Shown: positions 7,676-17,198 of the stretch, piece by piece | How positions within the stretch are numbered: the stretch's first letter is position 1 | Layout of the letters: each line of letters begins with the position of its first letter | Assembly: GCF_012931845.1 (NCBI RefSeq) | Contig: NZ_CP051884.1 | Location: 1,488,001 to 1,552,000, forward strand | Source of the DNA: Cellulomonas taurus | Lineage (GTDB): Bacteria > Actinomycetota > Actinomycetes > Actinomycetales > Cellulomonadaceae | Direction of reading: 5' to 3' | DNA length: 64,000 nucleotides | Notes under the pieces: generated by a model | What the model saw: only the letters and a program-made list of their open reading frames with translations | Told to the model about the DNA's origin: nothing | Database searches by the model: none | Translations under genes and position numbers: made by a program

Positions 7676-8464
7676 CTAGCCCGCCGACCGCAGCAGCCAC
7701 CTGCCGAGCAGCATCCCCTCGCAGTGGAAGAGGTGCGCCGGGGCGGCGGTGACCGCGGGGGACAGCCATTCCTGGGTGTGCACCGGCCGGACCCCGGGGC
7801 CACCGGTCAGCAGCGGGCTGGTGCTCAGGCACAGTTCGTCGACCAGGCCGGCCGCCGTCAGATCGCCGAGCAGGCGCGGACCGCCCTCGGCCAGCACCCG
7901 GGTCAGACCCCGGTCGGCCAGTGCGTCCAGCGCCGCCGCCAGATCCACCGTGGTGTCACCGGCGATGATCACCCGGTCGGGGTCCAGCTCGTCCAACCGC
8001 GGATTGGTCGCCACCGTCACCACGAACGGCCGGTCCGCCGCCGGGACGTCCCGCAGCTTCTCCGGCAGCACACCGGTCCGGGTCACCAGGGCCAGCGGCA
8101 GCCGCTCGTCCTGACCGCGCTGGGCCCGCGCGGCGCGCAGGTCGGCCGGCACCCGCAGCGGGCCGTAGCCCTCGTCCCGGGCGGTCCCGCCACCGACCAG
8201 CACCACGTCGGCCACCGCGCGCTGCACCCGGAACGCCCGCCAGTCCGCGGGCCCGTTGATGCTGCGGGACCGCCCGTCGGCTCCCTGCGCCGACCCGTCC
8301 AGGGTGGCGATCATGTTCGCCCGCACGGCGGTCCGTCGGCCCGGCCGGGGGGCCGGGTGGGCGTAGAACGCGTGCAGCACCGGTTCCCCGGGGGCGGGGT
8401 CCAGGCGCTCTCCGGCGCGCTCGGTGGGCAGCAGGATGTCCAGGGTCGGCAGCTCCGGGGGCAT
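7676..8464 (-). CDS. Pyrimidine reductase family protein (RibD C-terminal/DHFR-like domain)
   Basis: The 262-residue protein matches the stand-alone RibD reductase-domain family. NMIATLDGSAQGADGRS at the start of the fold, DVVLVGGGTARDEGYGPL, a strand-helix core with RVIIAGD, and RVLAEGGPRLLGDL near the C-terminus are the family hallmarks (substrate and NADPH binding). Family members reduce the ribosyl side chain of a pyrimidine in riboflavin synthesis or act as general NADPH reductases of unknown substrate. No deaminase domain is attached and no other rib genes are nearby, so a role in riboflavin synthesis is unproven. The ATG at 8464 sits 6 bases after TAGCCT (8471-8476, minus), so the mRNA is probably leaderless. 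Confidence 0.85.
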   Translation of the reverse strand: MPPELPTLDILLPTERAGERLDPAPGEPVLHAFYAHPAPRPGRRTAVRANMIATLDGSAQGADGRSRSINGPADWRAFRVQRAVADVVLVGGGTARDEGYGPLRVPADLRAARAQRGQDERLPLALVTRTGVLPEKLRDVPAADRPFVVTVATNPRLDELDPDRVIIAGDTTVDLAAALDALADRGLTRVLAEGGPRLLGDLTAAGLVDELCLSTSPLLTGGPGVRPVHTQEWLSPAVTAAPAHLFHCEGMLLGRWLLRSAG

Positions 8465-8548
8465 GGCACCAGGCTAGGGCCGACGTTCGTGGGTCCGCAG
8501 GTCGGCGGCGGTGCCGGGGACCGGTGTGCGGGGATGCGGGGCGGCACC

Positions 8549-8554
8549 TAGGCT
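8549..8554 (+). promoter_or_regulatory. Leaderless-type -10 box of zapE (TAGGCT)
   Basis: TAGGCT ends 8 bases before the zapE GTG and there is no ribosome site in the gap. Transcription would start at or within one base of the start codon. The divergent pyrimidine reductase gene has its own box at 8471-8476 on the other strand. Confidence 0.55.
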
Positions 8555-8562
8555 GTCCGCCC

Positions 8563-9585
8563 GTGACCAGCACCACGCCGACGACGGCCTCGCTGACCGA
8601 CCGGAACCCCCAGGTGGCACCGGAGCGGCTGCTGGCCGAGCGGGTCCCGCCGCCGCACTTCGCCGGGGAGTCCTTCGACACCTACCGGCCCGACCCCGGC
8701 CACCCGTCGCAGGCCGCCGCGCTGGCCCGCCTGCGCGAGGTCGCCGAGACGCTGGCCGCCAAGCGCGGCGGCCTGTTCCGCCGCAAGCCGGTGGTGCCCG
8801 CCGTGTACCTCGACGGCGGCTTCGGCGTCGGCAAGACCCACCTGCTGACCTCCCTGGCGTCGGCGGTGGACGGTGCCGCCTACGGCACGTTCGTGGAGTG
8901 GACGAACCTGGTCGGCGCGCTCGGCTTCCGGCCCACGGTCGACGCCCTGGCCGACCGGCGGCTGGTCTGCATCGACGAGTTCGAGCTGGACGACCCGGGC
9001 GACACCGTGCTGATGTCGCGGCTGCTGCGCGAGCTGACCGACCGGGGAGTGGCGCTGGCCGCCACCTCCAACACCCTGCCGGAGTCGCTGGGCGAGGGCC
9101 GGTTCGCCGCCGACGACTTCCTGCGCGAGATCCAGGACCTGTCCGGGCGGTTCGAGGTGCTGCGGATCGACGGACCCGACTACCGCGCCCGGGCCACCGT
9201 CACCGACACCGTGCCGCTCACCGACGACCAGGTGCGCGCGGCGGTGTCCGGGGTCTCCGGCTCCACCTGTGACGACTGGGCGACCCTGCTGCGGCACCTG
9301 TCCCGGGTGCACCCGTCCCGGTACGGCGCGCTGGTCGAGGGGATCAGCCTCGTCGGCCTCACCGCAGCGGGTCCGGTGCCGGACCAGGACGTGGCGCTGC
9401 GGCTGGTGGTGCTGGTCGACCGGCTGTACGACCGGGACGTGCCGGTGCTGCTCGGCTCGGCGGGTGCGGGCGAGCTGTTCAGCGCGGAGATGCTGGCCGG
9501 TGGCTACCGGAAGAAGTACTTCCGCGCGCTGTCCCGCCTGGGCGCCCTCGTCGACCGCGGGCGCACGGAGTTCGTCCAGCCCTGA
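8563..9585 (+). CDS. zapE: Cell division ATPase ZapE (AFG1-like)
   Basis: The 340-residue AAA-type ATPase has Walker A GGFGVGKT at 85-92, Walker B LVCIDEFE at 134-141, the sensor region LAATSNTLPESLGEGRF, and the family motif FRALSRLGALVDRG near the C-terminus. The PPPHFAGESFDTYRPDP start and length match actinobacterial AFG1/ZapE proteins. In proteobacteria ZapE contacts FtsZ and modulates the division ring; in actinobacteria the role is inferred. The GTG at 8563 is chosen because of the immediately upstream -10 box; an in-frame start at 8524 would add 13 residues without support. It converges on treZ with a strong shared terminator between. Confidence 0.9.
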   Translation: MTSTTPTTASLTDRNPQVAPERLLAERVPPPHFAGESFDTYRPDPGHPSQAAALARLREVAETLAAKRGGLFRRKPVVPAVYLDGGFGVGKTHLLTSLASAVDGAAYGTFVEWTNLVGALGFRPTVDALADRRLVCIDEFELDDPGDTVLMSRLLRELTDRGVALAATSNTLPESLGEGRFAADDFLREIQDLSGRFEVLRIDGPDYRARATVTDTVPLTDDQVRAAVSGVSGSTCDDWATLLRHLSRVHPSRYGALVEGISLVGLTAAGPVPDQDVALRLVVLVDRLYDRDVPVLLGSAGAGELFSAEMLAGGYRKKYFRALSRLGALVDRGRTEFVQP

Positions 9586-9614
9586 CGGTGCGCACTCGGC
9601 GGCGCGGGCGGCGT

Positions 9615-9642
9615 GCCCGGCCGGGAGAACACCCGGCCGGGC
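9615..9642. terminator. Bidirectional terminator between zapE and treZ
   Basis: A perfect 11-base inverted repeat (GCCCGGCCGGG, loop AGAACA, complementary arm) lies midway between two convergent stop codons. There is no long T-run on either side, as is usual in high-GC actinobacteria. Confidence 0.8.
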
Positions 9643-9669
9643 GACATGTCGCCCCGGAGGGGCGGCGGG

Positions 9670-11532
9670 TCAGCGCAGGACGACCACGGTGCGCGCCGGG
9701 ACCGTCACGCGGGTCCCGGGCACCGCCGAGGCGGCGTCGCGTGGGGCGGCGTCGGCCCTCGCGTCGTCGGCGGTCAGCACGCGGACCGTGCCCGCCGCCC
9801 AGCTCGCCAGCACCTCCGGCTCGCCGGCGCGGCCCAGCGGTACGGTCTGCTCGGTGTCGGACAGGTTGATCACCACCCGGGCGTCGCCGCGGTGCAGCAC
9901 CAGCCAGCTGCGCCACGACCGGGCACGGGCACCCTCGGGGGAGTGGTCGTCGGACTCCGGCACCGTGAAGGACTCGTCCCAGGTCACCCGGGTCGCCGAC
10001 CGGTCGCCGTCACCGAGCACACCGACCTCCCGGCGCAGGGCGATCAGGCGTCGGTACCAGTCCAGCAGTCGCCCGTGGCCGGGCAGCGTGGGCTCGTCCC
10101 AGTCGAGACGGCTGCGGTCCAGCGACTCGGTGGCCTGCGGGTCCGGCACGGTGAAGTCGTCGTCGCTGCGGCCGTACATGGTCGCCCACCCGTGGGACCC
10201 GAACTCGGCGGCCCGGCCCTGGCGCACCGCCTCGGCGAGCTCCGGCTCCGGGTGGTCGGTGAGGAACAGCCACGGGGTGCGGGCGCCCCACTCCTCGCCC
10301 ATGAACAGCATCGGGGTGAAGGGCGACAGCAGGATCAGCGCCGCCTCGGCCGCCAGCGCCGCGTCGTCCAGTCGTTCGGCGGGACGGTCACCGAGGGCGC
10401 GGTTGCCCACCTGGTCGTGATCGGAGCCGAAGACGACGAACCGGTGACCGTCCACGTCGTCGGGCACCGGGACGCCCCAGTCCTGGTCGCGGAAGGTCGA
10501 ATGCCCGCCGTCGTGCACGAAGACCCGGGTCATCGCGTGCGCCAGGGTGCGCGGTGACCCGAAGTCGACGTAGTAGCCCTGCCGTTCGCCGGTGAGCAGC
10601 GCGTGCACCGCGTGGTGCACGTCATCCGCCCACTGCGCGGTCATGCCCCAGCCGCCCGCGTCAGTCGGGGTGATCGACACCGGGTCGTTGAGGTCGGTCT
10701 CCGCGATCAGGGACAGCGGTCGGCCCAGGTCCAGGGCGGCGACCGCGTCGGACAGTTCGCTCAGGATGTGCCGGGGGGTGTCGTCGATCAGCGCGTGCAC
10801 CGCGTCCAGCCGCAGGGCGTCGATGTGGAAGTCGGTGAACCAGCGCAGCGCCGAGTCCAGGATCCAGCGCCGCACCTCGACCTCGGACAGGTCGATCGCC
10901 GCGCCCCAGGGCGTCTGGTGGGCGTCGGTGAAGTACGGCCCGAACTCGCCGAGGTAGTTGCCGGACGGCCCGAGGTGGTTGTGCACCACGTCCAGGCACA
11001 CCGCCAGCCCGGCCCGGTGCGCGGCGTCCACGAAGCGTTGCAGTGCCGCCGGTCCGCCGTAGGGCTGGTGCACCCCGTACAGCGAGACGCCGTCGTAACC
11101 CCAGCCGTGCCGACCGTTGAACGGTGCGACCGGCAGCAGCTCGACCACCTCGACACCCAGGTCGACCAGGTGGCCGAGCCGGGGGATCGCGGCGTCCAGG
11201 GTGCCCTCGGGGGTGAACGTGCCGGTGTGCAGCTCGTAGATCACCGCACCGCGCATGTCTCGCCCCGCCCACGCGCCGTCCGCCCACTCGAACCGGTGGG
11301 CGTCGAACACCCGGGACGGCCCGTGCACACCCTCGGGCTGCCAGGGTGAGCGCGGATCGGGTCGGGGGTCGCCGCCGTCCAGGCTGATCGCGTAGTCGGT
11401 GCCGTGCGGCAGGTCGTCGCCGGTCCACCAGCCGCCCTCGGCACGGACCATCGCCACCCGCTCCGGCCCGCCGTCGTCGGCGACCGGCAGCACCAGATCC
11501 ACCGACGACGCCTTGGGTGCCCATACCCGCAT
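9670..11532 (-). CDS. treZ: Malto-oligosyltrehalose trehalohydrolase
   Basis: The 620-residue GH13 enzyme releases trehalose from the maltooligosyl-trehalose made by TreY. It begins with a carbohydrate-binding N-terminal domain (MRVWAPKASSVDLVL) and then a TIM barrel with the GH13 motifs DVVHNHLG (about 181-188), DALRLDAVHAL (nucleophile D243) and LIAETDLND (acid/base E278). GSDHDQVGNRA near 400 is the fourth conserved region. Length agrees with the family. It starts 2 bases after the treY stop and is the last gene of a glgX-treY-treZ operon. No signal peptide is present, so the substrate is intracellular glycogen or maltodextrin. Confidence 0.97.
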   Translation of the reverse strand: MRVWAPKASSVDLVLPVADDGGPERVAMVRAEGGWWTGDDLPHGTDYAISLDGGDPRPDPRSPWQPEGVHGPSRVFDAHRFEWADGAWAGRDMRGAVIYELHTGTFTPEGTLDAAIPRLGHLVDLGVEVVELLPVAPFNGRHGWGYDGVSLYGVHQPYGGPAALQRFVDAAHRAGLAVCLDVVHNHLGPSGNYLGEFGPYFTDAHQTPWGAAIDLSEVEVRRWILDSALRWFTDFHIDALRLDAVHALIDDTPRHILSELSDAVAALDLGRPLSLIAETDLNDPVSITPTDAGGWGMTAQWADDVHHAVHALLTGERQGYYVDFGSPRTLAHAMTRVFVHDGGHSTFRDQDWGVPVPDDVDGHRFVVFGSDHDQVGNRALGDRPAERLDDAALAAEAALILLSPFTPMLFMGEEWGARTPWLFLTDHPEPELAEAVRQGRAAEFGSHGWATMYGRSDDDFTVPDPQATESLDRSRLDWDEPTLPGHGRLLDWYRRLIALRREVGVLGDGDRSATRVTWDESFTVPESDDHSPEGARARSWRSWLVLHRGDARVVINLSDTEQTVPLGRAGEPEVLASWAAGTVRVLTADDARADAAPRDAASAVPGTRVTVPARTVVVLR

Positions 11533-11534
11533 GT

Positions 11535-14027
11535 TCAGTCCTCCCGCACGAGCAGCGCGACCGGCATCCGGTCCAGCAGCTCGGCCAGTCGTCGCACCCC
11601 ACCGGCCACTGCACGACCGGTCAGCACGTCCTGCCAGTCACCCTCGGGCAGCGCGACGGTGTGCTCCGCCCAGCCGCCCATCCGCTCCACCGACGCCGCG
11701 AGCCGAGTGGCGACCACCGCGATCCGCGGGTCACCGGCCACCGTGCGGGCGTAGGTGATCGCGTGACCGGAGGAGTGTGCCAGCGGTACGAAGCCGGCCT
11801 CCGGCCCGATGATCGCCTCGCGCAGCTCCCGGCGGACCCGGAGCGTGGCGGAGGTGAGCAGCAGCTTCTCGTCCGCCAGGTCGCGGGCACCCGCCCCCTC
11901 GTCCAACCGGGCCAGTCGGGCAGCGATCGCCGCATGGTCCACCGGTCGCCGGTTGTCCGGGTCGACCAGCGCGATCGACGGCACCTCGGTGCCCTGGTAG
12001 ACATCCGCGACCCCGGGCAGGGTCAGGTGCAGCAGGGCGGTGCCCAGGGTGGCAGCCCGGACCGCCTCCCGGGTGCGCTGCTCCCATCGGCCGAACAGCT
12101 CGTCGATGGCCGGGTCGGTCACCGCCTGCCGGGCAGCGCCGAGCACCGCCGCCTCGTAGGCCTCGTCCGGTGCTGTCCAGGTGGTGTGCTGCTTGGCCTC
12201 CCGGATCGCCTTGGTCAGGTACTCGGTCAGCCGCTCGGCCGACAGCGGGCCGTCGGCCGTCCAGGTGCCGGCCAGGGTCTGCCACAACAGGTTCTCGGTC
12301 CGACCGTCCAGCAGGGCCGGACGCCAGGACGCGGAGGCCGCGCGCAGTTCGCCGACCAGCTCGGCCCACTCCACCGGCAGCTCGGACAGCACCCCGATCC
12401 GCGCCCGGACGTCCGCCGACCGCTTGGTGTCGTGGGTGGACATCGTGGTCATGCCGAGCGGGGAGGTCACCTGCATCCGACCGGCCCAGGTGAGCAGCTC
12501 GGTGGGGGACAGCGCGAAGCGGTCCGGCTCGCCGCCCACCTCGCACAGCGACACCAACTGGGTCCAGCGGTAGAAGGCGGTGTCCTCCACGCCCTTGGCC
12601 ATCACCGCGCCGCAGGTCTGCTGGAAGCGCACGATCAGCTCGTCGCGCCGCGGGTCCCGGGTGCGACCGGCGGAGCCGACCTCGCGGCCGAGCAGCAGGT
12701 CGACCAGGACATCCATCGTCGCCGCCCGTTCCGGCGACAGGCGGGTGCGGGCCAGCGCGGCGGCGGTGGACAGCACCTCGATGTCCTCGGGCTGCGGCGT
12801 CTCGCCCGGCACCACGTAGGCGCGGTACCGGTCCATCGCGACCAGCAGTTCGACCAGGCAGTCCTGCAACGACCGCCAGGTGTGGTCGCGCAGCCGCAGG
12901 TCGTCCCGGCACACCTCGGCGGCCAGCTCGGTGAGCCGGTGCACCTCGGCGTACAGCGCCCGGTCGACGATCTCCCGCTTGGCCTGGTCGACCAGCTCCG
13001 GCAGCGCGTCGCTGGTGTCGCCGGTCAGCCGGTGCATCAGGGCGCCGAGCCGTCCGGAACCACCCGGGTCGACGAATGCCTGCTGGATCCGCCACGCGGT
13101 GTCGTAGCCGGTGCTGCCGGCGGTGTCCCAGTCGGTGGGCAGCTGCTCGTCGTTCTGCAGGATCTTCTCCACCACGACCCATGCGCCGCCGGTCGCCTCG
13201 CGCAGCCGCGCCAGATAACCGCCGGGGTCGGCCAGACCGTCCGGGTGATCGATCCGCAGCCCGTCCAGCACACCCTCGTCGATCAGTCGCAGCACCAGGG
13301 CGTGGGTGGCGTCGAAGACCTCCGGGTCCTCGACCCGGATCGCCGCCAGGGTGCCGACGTCGAAGAACCGCCGGTAGTTCAGCTCCTCGTCGGCCACCCG
13401 CCAGTAGGCGAGCCGGTAGTGCTGGCGCTCCACCAGCTCGGCCAGCGGCAGCGCCTCGGTGCCGGGGCGGACCGGGAACACGTGGTCGTAGTAGCGCAGC
13501 ACGGGGCCGCGCTCAGGGTCGGTGTCCAGGGTGAGTTCGCCACTGGCGAGCACCTCGCCGATCCGGGCGCCCAGCACCGGCATCAGCACCGCACCGTCAC
13601 CGGCGGACCAGTCCACGTCGAACCAGCTGGCGTACGGCGACTCGGGTCCTTCGGTCAGCACCGACCACAGGGCGCGGTTGTGCCAGGCAGGGGTGGGCAC
13701 GGCCATGTGGTTCGGCACGATGTCCAGCACCAGGCCGAGCCCGGCGGCGTGCGCGACCTCGGCCAGCCGGCGCAGTGCCGCCTCGCCGCCCAGCTCCGGC
13801 GCGATCTCGTCGTGGTCGACCACGTCGTACCCGTGGGTCGACCCGGGCGCGGCACGCAGGATCGGCGACAGGTAGAGGTGGGTGACGCCGAGCGAGTCCA
13901 GGTAGGGCACTAGGTCGGCGGCGTCGTCCAGGGACAGGTCGGGGCCCAGCTGCAGCCGGTAGGTGGACACCGGCACCGGCCGACCCGGCGCGGGCAGGCG
14001 CCGGGTCGGGGTGGTCGGGTCGCTCAC
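11535..14027 (-). CDS. treY: Malto-oligosyltrehalose synthase
   Basis: The 830-residue GH13 enzyme isomerises the reducing-end alpha-1,4 bond of maltodextrins to the alpha,alpha-1,1 bond of trehalose. The N-terminal STYRLQLGPDLSLDDAADLV is typical of TreY. Conserved regions include LDIVPNHMAVP (101-111), GLRIDHPDGLADPGGY with catalytic D260, and VVVEKIL with E287. The long C-terminal insertions account for the size, which is usual for TreY. The ATG at 14027 overlaps the glgX stop by 4 bases (ATGA) and treZ follows after 2 bases. The three enzymes therefore form one transcription unit leading from glycogen to trehalose. Confidence 0.97.
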   Translation of the reverse strand: MSDPTTPTRRLPAPGRPVPVSTYRLQLGPDLSLDDAADLVPYLDSLGVTHLYLSPILRAAPGSTHGYDVVDHDEIAPELGGEAALRRLAEVAHAAGLGLVLDIVPNHMAVPTPAWHNRALWSVLTEGPESPYASWFDVDWSAGDGAVLMPVLGARIGEVLASGELTLDTDPERGPVLRYYDHVFPVRPGTEALPLAELVERQHYRLAYWRVADEELNYRRFFDVGTLAAIRVEDPEVFDATHALVLRLIDEGVLDGLRIDHPDGLADPGGYLARLREATGGAWVVVEKILQNDEQLPTDWDTAGSTGYDTAWRIQQAFVDPGGSGRLGALMHRLTGDTSDALPELVDQAKREIVDRALYAEVHRLTELAAEVCRDDLRLRDHTWRSLQDCLVELLVAMDRYRAYVVPGETPQPEDIEVLSTAAALARTRLSPERAATMDVLVDLLLGREVGSAGRTRDPRRDELIVRFQQTCGAVMAKGVEDTAFYRWTQLVSLCEVGGEPDRFALSPTELLTWAGRMQVTSPLGMTTMSTHDTKRSADVRARIGVLSELPVEWAELVGELRAASASWRPALLDGRTENLLWQTLAGTWTADGPLSAERLTEYLTKAIREAKQHTTWTAPDEAYEAAVLGAARQAVTDPAIDELFGRWEQRTREAVRAATLGTALLHLTLPGVADVYQGTEVPSIALVDPDNRRPVDHAAIAARLARLDEGAGARDLADEKLLLTSATLRVRRELREAIIGPEAGFVPLAHSSGHAITYARTVAGDPRIAVVATRLAASVERMGGWAEHTVALPEGDWQDVLTGRAVAGGVRRLAELLDRMPVALLVRED

Positions 14028-16153
14028 TCGGCGTCCTCGGTGGACATCGGCGGACGGGTGAGCACGACCAGCGAACGCGGGGCGAGACCCAGCTCGGCTC
14101 GGGCGTCCTTGACCTCACCGGCCTCGAACTGGCTGTCGGTGTCCAGCACCACCGTCCACTGCGTGCCGTAGTCCTCGGTCGGCAGGGTGAAGGTGACCGA
14201 CTCTGGTGCCCCGTTGAACAGCACCAGGAACGAGTCGTCGACCACGTCCTCACCGCGCAGGTCCGGCTCGGCGATGGCGTCGCCGTTCAGGAACACCGCC
14301 ACCGACCGGGCGAAGGCCTCCTGCCACTGCTCGTCGGACATGTGGCTGCCGGAAGGGTCGAGCCAGGCGATGTCCCGCAGGTCGGACTCACCGCCGCGCT
14401 CGGGTGCCCCGGCGAAGAACCGGCGGCGACGGAACACCGGGTGGTCGCGGCGCAGCGCCACCACCGTCCGGGTGTACTTCAGCAGCGCCTCCCGGGTCTC
14501 ATCCAGGTCCCAGTCGACCCAGGACAGCTCGTTGTCCTGGCAGTACACGTTGTTGTTGCCCTGCTGGGTCCTGCCCAGCTCGTCGCCGTGCGCCAGCATC
14601 GGCACGCCCTGGGACAGCAGCAGTGTGGCGAGGAAGTTCCGGGACTGGCGGGCCCGGATCGCGATGATCTCCGGGTCGTCCGTGGGGCCCTCCACGCCGC
14701 AGTTCCAGGACCGGTTGAACGACTCGCCGTCGTTGTTGTCCTCGCCGTTCGCCTCGTTGTGCTTCTCGTTGTAGGACACCAGGTCCCGCAGGGTGAAGCC
14801 GTCGTGGGCGGTGATGAAGTTGACGCTGGCGATCGGGCGGCGGCCGGAGTGCTCGTACAGGTCCGAGGACCCGGACAGGCGGCTGGCGAACTCGGCCAGC
14901 GTCGACGGCTCACCGCGCCAGAAGTCGCGCACGGTGTCCCGGTAGCGGCCGTTCCACTCCGACCACAGCGGCGGGAAGCCGCCCACCTGGTAGCCGCCGT
15001 CGCCCAGGTCCCAGGGCTCGGCGATCAGCTTGACCTGGGAGATGATCGGGTCCTGCTGCACGATGTCGAAGAACGCGCTCAGCCGGTCGACCTCGTGGAA
15101 CTGCCGGGCCAGGGTGGCCGCCAGGTCGAAGCGGAAGCCGTCGACGTGCATGTCCCGCACCCAGTAGCGCAGCGAGTCCATGATCAGCTGCAGCACGTGC
15201 GGCGAGCGCATCAGCAGCGAGTTGCCGGTGCCGGTGGTGTCGAAGTAGTGCGCGCGGTCGTCGTCCACCAGCCGGTAGTACGAGGCGTTGTCGATGCCCC
15301 GGAAGCTGAGCGTCGGGCCCATGTGGTTGCCCTCGGCGGTGTGGTTGTACACCACGTCCAGGATGACCTCGATGTCGGCGGCGTGCAGCGCCTTCACCAT
15401 GGTCTTGAACTCCTGCACCTGCTGGCCGGTGGTCCCGTAGGCTGCGTAGCCGTTGTGCGGGGCGAAGAACCCGATGGTGTTGTAGCCCCAGTAGTTGGTC
15501 AGGCCCTTGTCCGCGAGCGAGTGGTCGTGCACGAACTGGTGCACCGGCATCAGCTCGACTGCGGTGACGCCCAGCTCGACCAGGTGCTCGATGATCGCCG
15601 GGTGCGCCATCGCCGAGTAGGTGCCGCGGATCTCCTCCGGGACCGCCGGGTGCAGCTTGGTCAGGCCCCGCACGTGCGCCTCGTAGATCACCGACTCGTG
15701 GTACTCGCGCTGCGGCGGCCGGTCGTGGCCCCAGTCGAAGTACGGGTTGACCACGACGGAGGTCATGGTGTGCCCGGCGGAGTCGTCGGTGTTCCGCTTC
15801 TCCGGCTCGCCGAAGGTGTAGCTGTACAGCGAGGGGTCGCCGTCGGTCTGCCCGTCGATCGCCTTGGCGTACGGGTCGAGCAGCAGCTTGCTCGGGTCGC
15901 AGCGGTGACCGGCCTCCGGGTCGTAGGGGCCGTGCACCCGGTAGCCGTAGCGCTGACCCGGCTGGACGGCCGGCAGGTACCCGTGCCAGACGTACGCGTC
16001 GACCTCGGGGAGGTCGACCCGGCGTTCGGTGCCGTCCTCCTCCACCAGGCACAGCTCGACCCGCTCCGCGACGGCGGAGAACAGAGCGAAGTTGGTTCCA
16101 CTACCGTCGTAGGTGGCGCCCAGGGGGTAGGGGCGGCCCGGCCAGATGTTCAT
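14024..16153 (-). CDS. glgX: Glycogen debranching enzyme
   Basis: The 709-residue isoamylase-type GH13 enzyme hydrolyses alpha-1,6 branches of glycogen. It has an N-terminal CBM48-like domain (WPGRPYPLGATYDGSGTNFA), then the barrel motifs DVVYNHTAEG (266-275), DGFRFDLAATLAR with nucleophile D343, LIAEPWDLG with E379, and NFITAHDGFTL. Length and order match GlgX/TreX of actinobacteria. It is the first gene of the operon and supplies linear maltodextrins to TreY and TreZ. The ATG has GAGGA about 8 bases upstream. The divergent intergenic region (16154-16274) holds its promoter, though I cannot assign boxes with confidence. Confidence 0.97.
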   Translation of the reverse strand: MNIWPGRPYPLGATYDGSGTNFALFSAVAERVELCLVEEDGTERRVDLPEVDAYVWHGYLPAVQPGQRYGYRVHGPYDPEAGHRCDPSKLLLDPYAKAIDGQTDGDPSLYSYTFGEPEKRNTDDSAGHTMTSVVVNPYFDWGHDRPPQREYHESVIYEAHVRGLTKLHPAVPEEIRGTYSAMAHPAIIEHLVELGVTAVELMPVHQFVHDHSLADKGLTNYWGYNTIGFFAPHNGYAAYGTTGQQVQEFKTMVKALHAADIEVILDVVYNHTAEGNHMGPTLSFRGIDNASYYRLVDDDRAHYFDTTGTGNSLLMRSPHVLQLIMDSLRYWVRDMHVDGFRFDLAATLARQFHEVDRLSAFFDIVQQDPIISQVKLIAEPWDLGDGGYQVGGFPPLWSEWNGRYRDTVRDFWRGEPSTLAEFASRLSGSSDLYEHSGRRPIASVNFITAHDGFTLRDLVSYNEKHNEANGEDNNDGESFNRSWNCGVEGPTDDPEIIAIRARQSRNFLATLLLSQGVPMLAHGDELGRTQQGNNNVYCQDNELSWVDWDLDETREALLKYTRTVVALRRDHPVFRRRRFFAGAPERGGESDLRDIAWLDPSGSHMSDEQWQEAFARSVAVFLNGDAIAEPDLRGEDVVDDSFLVLFNGAPESVTFTLPTEDYGTQWTVVLDTDSQFEAGEVKDARAELGLAPRSLVVLTRPPMSTEDAE

Positions 16154-16274
16154 GCGTTCGTCCTCACTGGGTCAGAGTGCCAGGGGTAGTGGTGTTTCCG
16201 CAGCGCGAGCGGGCCTGCGGTTTCACCCCGCCGGACTCTCGCAAAACGGACAAAGTGGACGCATCCTGCTGCGC

Positions 16275-16478
16275 ATGGAGGAGGACGAGCGGGTCGTGAT
16301 CACCAACGCCGACATCGCCGCTGCCAAGCGGGACTGGCAACTGGCGCGTCATCGCGGTGATCTTCCCGACCGGATCGACGGCGCCTACGACACCTATCGA
16401 CGACTGATCTCGGCCCAGGCGCAGCAGATCGCCGACGAGTTCCGGGCGACCGGGAGGCTGCGCGCCGACCAGGGCTGA
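16275..16478 (+). CDS. Small hypothetical protein, 67 residues
   Basis: This short ORF encodes an amphipathic, probably helical protein: ITNADIAAAKRDWQLARHRG, then DGAYDTYRRLISAQAQQIAD and a basic end. No domain or membrane segment is recognised. Codon use (strong third-position GC) matches neighbouring genes, which supports it being real. Two starts are possible: ATG at 16275 without a ribosome site, or GTG at 16296, which has GGAGGAGG 11 bases upstream. The second would give 60 residues. It diverges from glgX and converges on pncA, with a short GCCCG-CA-CGGGC hairpin in the 47-base gap that follows. Confidence 0.6.
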   Translation: MEEDERVVITNADIAAAKRDWQLARHRGDLPDRIDGAYDTYRRLISAQAQQIADEFRATGRLRADQG

Positions 16479-16525
16479 CCTGCCCGCACGGGCGACTGCC
16501 GCGCGCTGCCTCGCGCGAATCCGCG

Positions 16526-17113
16526 CTACCCCGCGAGGGCCAGCTCGACTCCTGCGCGGCTGAGCCGGGTGAGGGCCGCGATGCTCGTCGCGGTGGACAC
16601 CCCGGCGGTCAGGTCGGTCAGCACCCGCACGGCGAAGCCCGCGTCCTGCGCGTCCAGGGCGGTCGCGGTGACGCAGTGGTCGGTGGCCAGACCGACCACG
16701 TCCACCGCCGTGACACCCGCGCTGCGCAGCGCATCGGCGAGATCGCCGTCCCGGCCGACAAGTTCACCCGCGAAACCGGAGTAGTCCTGACGGCCCTGGC
16801 CCTTGTGCACCAGCACCACGTCGGCGGGCAGCCGCAGCTCGGGGTGGAAGGCGGCGCCCGTGGTGTCCCGGACGCAGTGCTCCGGCCAGGTCGTCACGTA
16901 GTCCGGCGCCCCATCGATCGCGAAGTGCCCGTCGTTGCTGTCCGGCAGCGGCTCGTGCCAGTCGCCCGTCGCGGCCACCAGCGCGTAGTCGGCCGGGTGG
17001 GCTGCCAGGTACGCGGTCACCGCCCGGGCGACCTCGGCACCGCCGGTCACGGCGAGTGCGCCGCCCTCACAGAAGTCGTTCTGCACGTCCACCACGACCA
17101 GTGCCCGGGTCAT
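16526..17113 (-). CDS. pncA: Nicotinamidase
   Basis: The 195-residue isochorismatase-fold hydrolase converts nicotinamide to nicotinate in NAD salvage. The catalytic triad is D9 in ALVVVDVQNDFCEGG, K104 in LVHKGQG and C147 in GLATDHCVTATA. Metal-binding D51 and H53 are in TGDWHEP. YVTTWPEHCV is the substrate-pocket segment. The ATG at 17113 is chosen because GGAGGACGAG lies directly upstream; the reading frame continues open further upstream but has no family similarity there. The 131 bases up to the PrmC-like gene hold a tandem repeat and no gene. Confidence 0.95.
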   Translation of the reverse strand: MTRALVVVDVQNDFCEGGALAVTGGAEVARAVTAYLAAHPADYALVAATGDWHEPLPDSNDGHFAIDGAPDYVTTWPEHCVRDTTGAAFHPELRLPADVVLVHKGQGRQDYSGFAGELVGRDGDLADALRSAGVTAVDVVGLATDHCVTATALDAQDAGFAVRVLTDLTAGVSTATSIAALTRLSRAGVELALAG

Positions 17114-17198
17114 CTCGTCCTCCACCGTTGCCGAATCGCGCCGTGGGCCGGCCGCGATGCCTCCATCGTGCCTGGTGTCGCCCCCGGTGCGCTCCGTC